Source: Acerihabitans arboris | GTDB taxonomy: Bacteria > Pseudomonadota > Gammaproteobacteria > Enterobacterales > Enterobacteriaceae | Direction: 5' to 3' | Assembly (NCBI RefSeq): GCF_010131535.1 | Contig: NZ_WUBS01000006.1 | Span: 62,001-126,000 of the forward strand | DNA: 64,000 bases | In this document: in pieces, positions 48,893 to 57,174 of the stretch | Layout of the letters: the number at the start of each line of letters is the position of its first letter | How positions within the stretch are numbered: the first letter of the stretch is position 1 | The notes under the pieces: model-generated | Told to the model about the DNA's origin: nothing | The model's input: the letters and a program-made list of their open reading frames with translations, nothing else | The model's database searches: none | Position numbers and translations under genes: made by a program

Positions 48893-49654
48893 TTAACGCG
48901 CCAGCCAGCCGCCGTCCACGGCGATGGTGTAGCCGTTGATGTAGTCCGAAGCGGTGGAGGCCAGGAAAATGGCCGGACCTTTCAGATCGCCCGGCAGGCC
49001 CCAACGACCGGCGGGGATACGTTCCAGGATCTCTTTGCTGCGGCCTTCGTCGGCGCGCAGCTGCTGGGTGTTGTTGGTGGCCATGTAGCCCGGCGCGATG
49101 GCGTTGACATTGATATTGTGCTTGGCCCATTCGTTGGCCAGCAAACGGGTAACGCCCATGACGGCACTTTTTGACGCGGTATAGGAGGGCACGCGGATCC
49201 CGCCCTGGAAGGACAGCATGGAGGCGATATTGATGATCTTGCCGCCTTTGCCCTGCTTAATAAACTGGCGCGCCACCGCCTGCGACATAAAGAACACGGT
49301 TTTGATATTGATGTTCATCACGTCGTCCCAGTTCTTTTCACTGAACTCGATGGCGTCTTCGCGACGGATAATCCCGGCGTTGTTCACCAAAATATCGATA
49401 TGGCCGTATTCAGCTACTGATTTTCCAATGATGCCCGGGATATCGTCGGTCTTGGTCAAATCGGCGGTTAGGCTCAGGAAACGACGCCCCAGGGCGGTGA
49501 CTTTGGCAATGGTTTCCTCCGGATCGACGATGTTGACCCCGACAATATCACAACCGGCTTCCGCCAGGCCGATCGCCATGCCTTGACCCAGGCCGGTGTC
49601 GCAACCGGTAATCAGCGCCACTTTACCCTGCAAATTGAATGAATCTAAAATCAT
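48893..49654 (-). CDS. kduD: 2-dehydro-3-deoxy-D-gluconate 5-dehydrogenase
   Basis: A 253-residue SDR that reduces 2,5-diketo-3-deoxygluconate to 2-keto-3-deoxygluconate in pectin and hexuronate breakdown. The cofactor motif is TGCDTGLGQGMAIGLAEAG, with NNAGIIRR, NIASMLSFQGG and the active-site YTASKSAV. PGYMATNNTQQLRADEGR and the end GYTIAVDGGWLAR match KduD specifically. It lies 83 bases after kduI on the same strand, the usual order, with a terminator behind it. Confidence 0.96.
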   Translation of the reverse strand: MILDSFNLQGKVALITGCDTGLGQGMAIGLAEAGCDIVGVNIVDPEETIAKVTALGRRFLSLTADLTKTDDIPGIIGKSVAEYGHIDILVNNAGIIRREDAIEFSEKNWDDVMNINIKTVFFMSQAVARQFIKQGKGGKIINIASMLSFQGGIRVPSYTASKSAVMGVTRLLANEWAKHNINVNAIAPGYMATNNTQQLRADEGRSKEILERIPAGRWGLPGDLKGPAIFLASTASDYINGYTIAVDGGWLAR

Positions 49655-49737
49655 ACCAGAACCTCATTATTGGCGGCCGGACGCGGCCGACAACGTTGTG
49701 TGTTTAAAGGGCCGGAAAGGTGCGGCCGGAAACGTTA

Positions 49738-50574
49738 TTAGCGGATTTCGCTGACTTTTACATGGTCCATATCGTCGAAAACCTGGTTTTCGCCGACCAT
49801 GCCCCAGATAAAGGTATAGTTTTTAGTGCCCACGCCCGAATGGATCGACCAGCTCGGCGAGATCACCGCCTGTTCGTTATGCACCAGCAGGTGACGGGTT
49901 TGCTGTGGCTGGCCCATCATATGGAATACCGCGGTTTCTTCGTCCATATCAAAGTAGAAATAGACTTCCATGCGGCGCTCATGGGTATGGCACGGCATGG
50001 TGTTCCACAGGTTGCCCTCGGCCAGCTTGGTCAGGCCCATGGTCAACTGGCAGGTCGGCAATACGTCGGGAACGATAAATTTGTTGATGGTGCGCAGGTT
50101 GCTGGTGGCGTTATCGCCTATGGTCTGCGGAGACGCTTCGGCCAGGGTGATTTTGCGGCTTGGGTAAGTCGTGTGCGCCGGGGCGCTGTTGTAATAAAAT
50201 TTGGCCGGCTTGGCGGCGTCCACGCTGGTGAACTGCACGTCTTTAGCCCCCATGCCCACATACAGGGCTTCCTGATGGCCTATTTCGTAGGTTTTGCCGT
50301 CGACGACGATGACGCCCGGTCCGCCGATATTGATAACGCCCAGTTCGCGACGTTCCAGGAAATAACTCACGCCCAGCTGCTTGCCCACTTCGGCGCCGAT
50401 GGCGACCGCTTTGGTGACGGGCTTGATGCCGCCGACGATGATGCGGTCGATATGACTATACGTCATGGTATAGGCATCTTCCTCGAAGATTTTCTCGATC
50501 ATGAACTGGCTGCGCAGTCCTTCGGTATCCAGTTGTTTAGCGTGATCGCTATGAATGCTTTGGCGAACTTGCAT
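49738..50574 (-). CDS. kduI: 5-dehydro-4-deoxy-D-glucuronate isomerase
   Basis: A 278-residue cupin isomerase converting 5-keto-4-deoxyuronate to 2,5-diketo-3-deoxygluconate. The N-terminus [21 protein letters not shown], the metal-binding segment [19 protein letters not shown] (His, His, Glu) and the end [30 protein letters not shown] are diagnostic. It is the first gene of the kduI-kduD unit and is divergent from kdgF; a KdgR-type box lies between them. Confidence 0.97.
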   Translation of the reverse strand: MQVRQSIHSDHAKQLDTEGLRSQFMIEKIFEEDAYTMTYSHIDRIIVGGIKPVTKAVAIGAEVGKQLGVSYFLERRELGVINIGGPGVIVVDGKTYEIGHQEALYVGMGAKDVQFTSVDAAKPAKFYYNSAPAHTTYPSRKITLAEASPQTIGDNATSNLRTINKFIVPDVLPTCQLTMGLTKLAEGNLWNTMPCHTHERRMEVYFYFDMDEETAVFHMMGQPQQTRHLLVHNEQAVISPSWSIHSGVGTKNYTFIWGMVGENQVFDDMDHVKVSEIR

Positions 50575-50685
50575 AATGGTAATGCCTCTCTTTCAGAACA
50601 TGTTCTCAATATGGCTTTAACCCGAAGGAAAGCGTTCTCGTTTAATGCTGAAATGATAGTGCTAGCGGGATGTTAATTCAATAAA

Positions 50686-50704
50686 AATGAAATATTGTTT
50701 TATT
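50686..50704. promoter_or_regulatory. KdgR-type operator between kduI and kdgF
   Basis: AATGAAATATTGTTTTATT, a 19-base imperfect palindrome, fits the KdgR consensus as I remember it (AATRAAAYRNYRTTTYATT) at every position. It lies 112 bases before kduI and 152 before kdgF, so KdgR, the repressor relieved by 2-keto-3-deoxygluconate, could control both units. Confidence 0.65.
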
Positions 50705-50855
50705 TATTTTATGAGGAACGTCATGCTTTTGATGTTTTTCGGTTTCATTCCGTCCGCTTCACTTTAAAATGAGTCATCTGAAAAGACGTTGTACCGCCGC
50801 CGCAAACGTCGTTTTACGCACCCTATCGGCCGGGCGGTTTTAATCGGGAGTGAGC

Positions 50856-51188
50856 ATGAAAACTTTTTATATCGATCGGGAAACGCCATGGGAAGCCGTG
50901 GGCGAGGGCGTTAAACGAAAAATCATGACCTGGAGCGACGACCTGATGATGGTCTGCGTCCATTTTGCCAAGGGGGCGATCGGCACGCCGCATCAGCATG
51001 ATATCCACGATCAGATCGCCTACGTTGCCGCCGGCAGCTTCGAGGTAACCATCGAAGGTGAAACGCGGGTGCTGAAAACCGGCGATGCCTATCGCGCGGT
51101 AAAACATGAAATGCATGGCGTACTGGCGCTTGAGGATAACAGCGTGCTGATCGACACCTTCACGCCGAAACGGGATGATTTTCTTTGA
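50856..51188 (+). CDS. kdgF: pectin degradation cupin KdgF
   Basis: A 110-residue cupin that, in pectinolytic bacteria, opens 4,5-unsaturated galacturonate to the linear keto-deoxyuronate that KduI uses. The metal-binding motif is TPHQHDIHDQIAYVAAGSFEVTIEG with the second His in VKHEMHGVLALED. The ATG at 50856 has GGGAG before it. Divergent from kduI with a shared KdgR-type site, it completes the three-step route from unsaturated uronate to 2-keto-3-deoxygluconate. Confidence 0.88.
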   Translation: MKTFYIDRETPWEAVGEGVKRKIMTWSDDLMMVCVHFAKGAIGTPHQHDIHDQIAYVAAGSFEVTIEGETRVLKTGDAYRAVKHEMHGVLALEDNSVLIDTFTPKRDDFL

Positions 51189-51292
51189 ATCGCGCTGCCC
51201 GCGGGGCGCGTATCGGCCCCGGCCGGCATGCGGCGCGTTGGTGTTGCCGATAACCGGCGGCGCGGGAAGCGACAGTGCCGCTTACCCGTTAT

Positions 51293-51958
51293 TTAGCGGA
51301 TGTGCCCGGGGGTTAACTCCTCAAGCGACGCCAGCCTGAAATCGGCCACCGCCCAGCGGGGATCGGCGCGCAAGGCGGCATCCGGCACCACAATCGAACG
51401 CATCCGCGCCGCTTTGGTGGCGATCATGCCGTTAAAGGAGTCCTCAAGGGTGGTGCAGCGTTCCGCCGCGACGCCCAGGCTTGCCGCCGCCTGCAAATAG
51501 ACTTCGGGGTGCGGTTTGCTGTAGGGCAAATTCTGCGCCGACGCCAGATGGTCGAAATAGCGGCGCAGATTGAACATTTCCAGCACGTTCTCCAGCATAA
51601 ACAGCGGCGAGGCCGATGCCATGCCAATCTTCAAGCCACATGACCTGGCCGTTTCCAGCGCGTGACCGACCCCCGGCAGCAGTGGACGGCGTTGGTCTAT
51701 CAACGTCACGGCGCGCTGGATGATGCCGTTGGTGACTTCTTCCAGCGTGGCTCCCTGCCACGGGCTTAACTGATACCAGACTTTTACCACCTGATCGATG
51801 CGCATGCCCAATGTGTCCGGTATCCTGTCGTGCGCCGACGAGTCCAGGCCCATGGCGGCGAATATATCCAGCTCCGCCTGATGCCACAGCGGCTCAGAAT
51901 CGATAATCAGTCCATCCATATCAAAAATAACGGCTTGCTGGGGAAGATTTAACGCCAT
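51293..51958 (-). CDS. hxpB: HAD-superfamily hexitol/sugar phosphatase YniC (HxpB)
   Basis: A 221-residue HAD phosphatase matching E. coli YniC, which removes phosphate from 2-deoxyglucose 6-phosphate and hexitol phosphates. The nucleophile motif is VIFDMDGLIIDSEPLWHQ, motif II is in GMASASPLFM, the lysine in YSKPHPEVYL and the acidic motif in TLEDSFNGMIA. The ATG at 51958 has AGGAGCGCAGGGC upstream; a frame back to 52066 is not homologous. It is divergent from yniB. Confidence 0.94.
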   Translation of the reverse strand: MALNLPQQAVIFDMDGLIIDSEPLWHQAELDIFAAMGLDSSAHDRIPDTLGMRIDQVVKVWYQLSPWQGATLEEVTNGIIQRAVTLIDQRRPLLPGVGHALETARSCGLKIGMASASPLFMLENVLEMFNLRRYFDHLASAQNLPYSKPHPEVYLQAAASLGVAAERCTTLEDSFNGMIATKAARMRSIVVPDAALRADPRWAVADFRLASLEELTPGHIR

Positions 51959-52139
51959 GCCCTGCGCTCCTGGTTGCAAAAAAGGATGAGCGTTGAGGGT
52001 AGCACCAATCGGCGTATAACGGGATGCCGGCGCGGAAAAATCGATAGGCAAAAAACTACCCGGCATAAAACAAAGCAGAAAAGGTAAATTATAGATAAAC
52101 TTAAGGGCTATGGTTGGCGTCGTTTAACAAGGGGAGCAC

Positions 52140-52685
52140 ATGACGTATCAACAAGCTGGCCGCCTGGCCGTGATCAAACGGCTCGCGGGATGGATTATCT
52201 TTATACCGGCTTTACTCTCTACATTGATCTCTATTCTGAAATTTCTCTACCGACATAGTGAACAAAATAAGGGAATAAATGCGGTAATGGCCGATTTTTT
52301 TCATGTCATGATCGACATGCTGCGGTTTAACACCTCATTTCTGAATGTATTTTGGTATAACTCACCGCAGCCGGTATTCTCCGGCCAGGGGTTCAGCTCT
52401 AACCTGCTGTTTTGGCTTGTCTATATCCTGATCTTCGTCGGGCTGGCGCTGACCGCCTCCGGCGCGCGCATGTCCCGCCAGGTACGGCATGTGCGCGAAG
52501 GCGTGGAGGACCAGATGGTGCTGGAACGGGCCCGGGGAACCGACGGCCTGAGCAGGGCGCAAATGGAGGAAAAAATCGTCATGCCGCGCCATACCATCCT
52601 GCTGCAGTTTTTCCCGCTGTACATCCTGCCTATCATTATCGTGGTCGTGGGCTATTTTGTCCTCAAACTGCTCGGCATGATCTGA
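52140..52685 (+). CDS. yniB: YniB family inner-membrane protein
   Basis: A 181-residue membrane protein starting MTYQQAGRLAVIKRLAG, with about three membrane segments (WIIFIPALLSTLISILKFLY, LLFWLVYILIFVGLALTAS, PLYILPIIIVVVGYFVLKLL) and a cytoplasmic charged loop between (RQVRHVREGVEDQMVLERARG). Position between yniC and yniA and length match E. coli YniB. The function is unknown. Confidence 0.9.
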   Translation: MTYQQAGRLAVIKRLAGWIIFIPALLSTLISILKFLYRHSEQNKGINAVMADFFHVMIDMLRFNTSFLNVFWYNSPQPVFSGQGFSSNLLFWLVYILIFVGLALTASGARMSRQVRHVREGVEDQMVLERARGTDGLSRAQMEEKIVMPRHTILLQFFPLYILPIIIVVVGYFVLKLLGMI

Positions 52686-52724
52686 ATACGCTGGGGCGGC
52701 GGCCTGCTGCCCCGATATCCCGTC

Positions 52725-53588
52725 CTATTCGGCGCTTAACAGCTTATCCAGGGCTTCGCTGGCGATGGCGATATGTTCACCACCAAACAGGCTCGCCCGG
52801 TTTAACAGGTAATAGAGCTGATAAATCGGCTGGCGATCGATAAAACCTTTATCCAACGGCCAGACGCTTTGGTAACCGTCGTAGATTTGCGGCAGCAGCT
52901 GGTCGTATAAAGGCAGCATGGCCAGGTCGCATTCACGATCGCCCCAGTAGCAGGCCGGATCGTATAAAAAGCCGCCGTTACTGCTGTTGGCGCAATTATC
53001 CGGCCATAAATCACCGTGCAGCAGCGAGGGCTGGGGCTGGCGTTCGTGCAGGCGTGTGGCGATCTGGTCGATAATCATATCGATATCACCATAATACAGG
53101 CCTTTTTCCGCCGCCAACTGCAGTTGCCAGCCGATGCGCTGTTCGGCGTAGAATACCGCCCAGCGGCGCTGCCAGGCGTTGGGCTGCGTTACCGTGGAGA
53201 GGTCGTTATCAAAATCGAGGCCGAACTGAGGCTGTTCGCTCCACCGGTGCAGCCGGGCAAGCTGCTGGCCGAGGCAATAGGCGCCATGGGCATCGAAAGG
53301 CCGTTCCACCAGGAATTCCAGCAACAAAAAACTTTCATCGCGGGAACTGCCGACGCCATACACCTCCGGCACCCGGACCGTACGGCTGCGCGCCAGCATC
53401 GCCAGCTGGTCGGCTTCGTTGGTGAATTTTTGCAGCAGCTCACGCGTATCGGATTTTACAAATACTTCGTGTGCGCCGTAGCGGATATACCAGGCGGAAT
53501 GTAACTCTCCGCCGGGCAATTCACGTCGTGCGCTGATTTCGTCCCTGGTAAATTTTTCTGCCAACATCGTGCTAATGGCGTGCCACAT
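52725..53588 (-). CDS. yniA: fructosamine kinase family protein YniA
   Basis: A 287-residue aminoglycoside-kinase-fold protein of the fructosamine-3-kinase family. It has RELPGGELHSAWYIRYG at the N-lobe, VKSD with the ATP lysine, the catalytic LLHGDLWPDN and the metal-binding FLYDPACYWGDRECDLAML. Relatives phosphorylate ribulosamines or fructosamines and so remove glycation adducts. I use the ATG at 53588 (MWHAIS); another ATG lies two codons before. The frame runs on to 53750 but without similarity. Confidence 0.94.
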   Translation of the reverse strand: MWHAISTMLAEKFTRDEISARRELPGGELHSAWYIRYGAHEVFVKSDTRELLQKFTNEADQLAMLARSRTVRVPEVYGVGSSRDESFLLLEFLVERPFDAHGAYCLGQQLARLHRWSEQPQFGLDFDNDLSTVTQPNAWQRRWAVFYAEQRIGWQLQLAAEKGLYYGDIDMIIDQIATRLHERQPQPSLLHGDLWPDNCANSSNGGFLYDPACYWGDRECDLAMLPLYDQLLPQIYDGYQSVWPLDKGFIDRQPIYQLYYLLNRASLFGGEHIAIASEALDKLLSAE

Positions 53589-54053
53589 CGTCATTTCCCC
53601 CACAGTCGCTTTGCCGATAAGGTCTGAATCATTTCGATGAGAACTCGGTGACAACTTTGCAAAAACAGCCGGTCCGGCGCATCCGCCGGCGGTGCGACGA
53701 CGATGGGCCGTTGGAGCGAACCGGCAACTGCACGGCCTTAAAAAAATCAACGGCGCGTACCGGATTCAAATGAAAGGACTTGCCGAAGAAGCCGGATGCG
53801 CGGCACGGCGTTAGCGCGGGAAGACTTCTGGTAAGCGTTGAGAGAGTGTTGTTGTGAACGCCGCGTATGTCAACTGATAATTATGGATCTTGGGAAGTTA
53901 AAACAGTGGGATAGTAAAAACGATCCCGCGCAAACAACGTCGGTTTGCACGGAAAAGAAAATTGACTGATTTCAACCGGCCGTGGGTCGGCCGGTAACCT
54001 GCGCCTGGTTTACTCCGGCAATATATGACCTGTCCGTGATGATGATCATCGGG
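53589..54053. other. intergenic region between yniA and pfkB
   Basis: About 465 bases with no gene I can support. It should contain the yniA promoter. A GC-rich dyad (CCGGCC with GGCCGG, near 53974-53996) lies about 60 bases after pfkB on its strand and could be a weak terminator, but no T run follows it. Confidence 0.45.
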
Positions 54054-54995
54054 TCAGATAACGTCGTCCTGGCGCAGGTAATCATAAATGCGCCGCGTAT
54101 CCTTTAATGTGCATAAGCGCGTACCTTTATGCAACGTGGCGGCACTGCCCGCCGCCACCCCGTAACGCACCATATCCAGCAGATCCGCGCCATCGGCAAG
54201 CTTTTGCGTCATTGCGCCCACCATGCTGTCGCCCGCGCCGACGGTGCTCATTTTTTTTACCGGCGGCGGCACGACCTGGAACACATTATCCTTATCTACC
54301 GCCAGCGCGCCCTGGGGACCGAGCGACACCACCACGCGCTGCGTTTTACCCTGCCTGATGATTTCCAGGGCCGCCTGCCGTACCGCGTCGGGATCGATTA
54401 AGTCGCGATTGACCAGTTCGGCCAGCTCTTTTTGATTGGGCTTGACCAGCGCCAGGTTGCCGACCTCCAGGCAGGCTCTCAGCGCGGGCCCGGAAGTGTC
54501 GACGATACACTGCAGGCCCTGGCGTTGCGCCTCGCGTAATAAATGCCGCAGGTTCTCCACGCCGACGCCCGGCGGCAGGCTACCGCTTATCACCAGCAGG
54601 GAACCCTGCGGCAAGCCCGCCAGGTGCCGTTCGAAAAGCTGGAATTCATCAACCGTCAGTCGTGCGCCCGGCATGACAAAACGATATTGCTCGCCGGTGC
54701 TTTCCACATGGACATGCAGGTTCTGCCGCGTCCAGTCATGGGTTTCCAACGCGACGGCGGTTACGCCTTCCTCGGTCAACAGGTCGGCCAGATGCCGTCC
54801 GGTGGGACCGCCGATGGGAAACAGCGCGGAAGCCTTGCCGCCGAGATGCACTATCGCCCGCGCCACGTTGATGCCGCCGCCGCCGGGCTCGAACTGCGGT
54901 GCGGAGCAGCGCAGTTTCCCTTCGGCATACATACGGTCGGTGGTGGTGGCGCTATCCAGAGAAGGCGCCAGGGTAAGGGTCGTTATTTGTGTCAT
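54054..54995 (-). CDS. pfkB: 6-phosphofructokinase isozyme 2
   Basis: A 313-residue ribokinase-family kinase that phosphorylates fructose 6-phosphate. MTQITTLTLAPSLDSATTTD, GGGGINVARAIVHLGG, LVKPNQKEL and the catalytic-base motif STVGAGDSMVGA all match E. coli PfkB. The ATG at 54995 has AAGGAG nine bases upstream; the open frame to 55064 is not homologous. A few extra residues at the C-terminus compared with E. coli (309) are unremarkable. Confidence 0.96.
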   Translation of the reverse strand: MTQITTLTLAPSLDSATTTDRMYAEGKLRCSAPQFEPGGGGINVARAIVHLGGKASALFPIGGPTGRHLADLLTEEGVTAVALETHDWTRQNLHVHVESTGEQYRFVMPGARLTVDEFQLFERHLAGLPQGSLLVISGSLPPGVGVENLRHLLREAQRQGLQCIVDTSGPALRACLEVGNLALVKPNQKELAELVNRDLIDPDAVRQAALEIIRQGKTQRVVVSLGPQGALAVDKDNVFQVVPPPVKKMSTVGAGDSMVGAMTQKLADGADLLDMVRYGVAAGSAATLHKGTRLCTLKDTRRIYDYLRQDDVI

Positions 54996-55149
54996 AACAT
55001 TCTCCTTGCAACGAAACGACCACCAGCATAGCACCAACCACGCCCGGTCCCGATGACGCAACAAGGGTTGGCGTAATTATTTTATTTTTTTCGCTCAAGT
55101 TTTTACCGACCCGGTCGATATAGCCATTGACGGATTAGGGGAGAACAAG

Positions 55150-55254
55150 ATGAGTAGCAAATCAGAACAGCGTTGGAAGTGGATTAGCCTGCTTTTGCTG
55201 GCGGTACTAGCCGGTTTATCCGGTGTTTTGGTGCAGATCAACGGCCAGATGTGA
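55150..55254 (+). CDS. 34-residue single-pass membrane protein
   Basis: Thirty-four codons with a GGGGAGAACAAG ribosome site before ATG. The product opens MSSKSEQRWKW and continues as one hydrophobic helix, ISLLLLAVLAGLSGVLVQI, ending NGQM, so positive residues precede a single membrane span. It is divergent from pfkB. I do not recognise the family; E. coli has a different tiny membrane protein, YniD, in the wider neighbourhood. Confidence 0.55.
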   Translation: MSSKSEQRWKWISLLLLAVLAGLSGVLVQINGQM

Positions 55255-55433
55255 CGAGCGGGAACCTGTCGCCGCAATTACCCGTCGTCCGGGGAGAATA
55301 CCCGGTGCGTAACGTGATCCAGCGAGCGTTTTGGATAGATAATATTTATTAAAGAATGATCCAGATCCTGTTTTTGATACAAGAAAAGGTGTAGGATTAT
55401 TCTTAAAAGATGTCAGGTAAATGTGAGGTTGTT

Positions 55434-55520
55434 ATGGATCAGTTCTATCGTTTAACGTTGCCCAGCATAGTATTGATATGCATGGCTTTTTGGGTCGCTG
55501 TCGTTACTGCTTTGGTATAA
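55434..55520 (+). CDS. 28-residue single-pass membrane protein
   Basis: Twenty-eight codons behind a GTGAGG ribosome site, product MDQFYRLTLPSIVLI followed by CMAFWVAVVTALV: a short polar start and one membrane span. A rho-independent terminator follows 30 bases after the stop, which supports a real transcript. The function is unknown; it could belong to the small stress-induced membrane proteins of enterobacteria. Confidence 0.55.
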   Translation: MDQFYRLTLPSIVLICMAFWVAVVTALV

Positions 55521-55550
55521 TTTACCTCATGATGACATGCTGATTCATGC

Positions 55551-55576
55551 AAACCCGCTTCGGCGGGTTTGCTGCT
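55551..55576 (+). terminator. rho-independent terminator after the 28-residue gene
   Basis: Stem AAACCCGC, loop TTCG, stem GCGGGTTT (55551-55570), followed by GCTGCTTTTT. The UUCG loop is the classical stable tetraloop. Confidence 0.85.
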
Positions 55577-55740
55577 TTTTGGTGCAAAGCAATTTTTTTT
55601 ACTTGACACTTTATACGCCGTGATAATGTTCTGTTGGGTGCCCATTATTAAGATGTTTTCAATTTGTAGCAAAATTCCATCCTCGCTTCCGACCCGATTG
55701 CCGCCATCCTCGATGGGCTTAACGGCATCTCCCGGGATAG

Positions 55741-56658
55741 TTAGCCGTCCTTCTTGATTATATACCTCGGTCTGTTCTTGGTTTCCATATAGATTCGTCC
55801 GATATATTCGCCGAGCACGCCGATGCCGATAAGCTGGACGCCGCCCAAAAACAGAATCGCCGTCATCAGGGAAGGATAACCGGGCACGTTATTGCCCCAG
55901 ACTAATTTATCGATAATCATCCAGATGGCGTAGAAAAAAGAGGACAGGGCGACGCTCAGGCCGATATAGGACCAGATACGCAAAGGGACGGTGGAAAAAC
56001 TGGTGATTCCCTCGATGGCCAGGTTCCATAACTTCCAGCCGTTGAATTTAGACTCGCCGGCCACCCGGCTGGCGCGCGAATACTCCACCACCGCGGTGCG
56101 GCCGCCCACCCAGGAAAGTATGCCTTTCATAAACAGGTTCCGCTCCGGCAGCGTAAGGATATTATCCACCACCTGGCGCGACATTAAGCGAAAGTCACCG
56201 ACGTTTTCCTCGATTTTCGGCGAGCTGATTTTATTATGCAGCTTATAGAACCATTCGGCGGTTTTACGTTTCATCCGGCTGTCGGTCAAGCGGTCCGAGC
56301 GTTTAGCCAGCACGATTTCAGCGCCGTCCCGCCATTTTTGGATCAGCAGGGGAATCACCGCAATCGGGTCTTGCAGATCGACGTCGATAGGGATCACAGC
56401 CTCGCCGCTGGCGTAGCGCAGACCGGCGAACAGCGCTGGCTCCTTGCCGAAATTGCGGGTGAAGTCCACCGCCACCACCAGGCTGTCGGCCAATGCCAGC
56501 GCCGCGATAATATCAGCGGTTTTGTCCTTGCTGCCGTCATTGATAAACACGATCTCCACGTCATATTGCCGCAGGAGTTCAAAACCCCGCACCTCTTGAT
56601 AGAATAGCGGTATGGTCTCAGCTTCATTAAAGACGGGAACGACCAGCGATATTTTCAT
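55741..56658 (-). CDS. GtrB-like bactoprenol glucosyltransferase
   Basis: A 305-residue family-2 glycosyltransferase with two C-terminal membrane helices. [57 protein letters not shown] and [21 protein letters not shown] match GtrB/YfdH, which charges undecaprenyl phosphate with glucose for O-antigen or lipid modification. In phages and E. coli it comes as gtrA-gtrB-gtr(type); the flippase and the specific transferase are absent here. It could be the remnant of a serotype-conversion module, or act with partners elsewhere. Confidence 0.85.
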   Translation of the reverse strand: MKISLVVPVFNEAETIPLFYQEVRGFELLRQYDVEIVFINDGSKDKTADIIAALALADSLVVAVDFTRNFGKEPALFAGLRYASGEAVIPIDVDLQDPIAVIPLLIQKWRDGAEIVLAKRSDRLTDSRMKRKTAEWFYKLHNKISSPKIEENVGDFRLMSRQVVDNILTLPERNLFMKGILSWVGGRTAVVEYSRASRVAGESKFNGWKLWNLAIEGITSFSTVPLRIWSYIGLSVALSSFFYAIWMIIDKLVWGNNVPGYPSLMTAILFLGGVQLIGIGVLGEYIGRIYMETKNRPRYIIKKDG

Positions 56659-57130
56659 GTGTTATTTCCATCGAAACAGCGTCTGTTGAATAGACTTTGG
56701 GTTATTTCTTTCCGGCCAGATAGCCCGGTTGGTATCTCAATGTATACGGCTTCGGGAAACTGGTTTTTTATATAGACCGGCATGCTGGAACGATCGCGGC
56801 GCAAAAGAGCTTAGCACCATGCCGGTAGTAAGTGGACACAATTATTATGGTTTTTAGGTGTTAACCAGCGCCTGGCCTGACGCTAAGGCCACGCGCCTGG
56901 TTCTCGCCCGCGCCAAAGCCGTCAAGGCGCCGGTGAAATCAAGGGTGCGGAGTGCCCAGGCATTTTTTTGTAGATGCCAATAAGTTCATAGTGTTACTAT
57001 CTGGCCCTAGTTGTTTATGTAATATCGGGATGATTTGGCAAGCTAAGACATCTTTGTGTTCATATTTCGTAAGGTATAACGAGATAGCATAATCAACCTG
57101 CTGATTTTATAACATAAATTAAATTTGTAT
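56659..57130. other. intergenic region before the thrS leader
   Basis: No gene is seen in about 470 bases. The half nearest thrS is AT-rich and should hold the thrS promoter and the rest of its 5-prime leader. Around 56830-56950 a GC-rich patch looks like foreign or decayed sequence, but I cannot assign it. Confidence 0.45.
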
Positions 57131-57151
57131 GTGATCTTGCGTGTGGATCAC
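57131..57151 (+). promoter_or_regulatory. thrS translational operator hairpin (tRNA-Thr mimic)
   Basis: Stem GTGATC (57131-57136) and GATCAC (57146-57151) enclose a nine-base loop TTGCGTGTG containing CGT, the threonine anticodon CGU, 23 bases before the thrS start. It matches E. coli thrS operator domain 2, where ThrRS binds its own mRNA as if it were tRNA and blocks ribosome loading. Stem, loop and distance are seen; the mechanism is carried over from E. coli. Confidence 0.8.
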
Positions 57152-57174
57152 CACTGCAAATCAAGGAAACCACC

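Noticed and set aside
55640-55740. C-terminal end of a lost gene (a short frame reading [18 protein letters not shown] before a stop)
   Set aside because: The frame is too short to assign, has no start and no matching neighbour.
56820-56950. Insertion-sequence remnant before thrS
   Set aside because: The patch differs in composition, but I found no inverted repeats, target duplication or transposase similarity.
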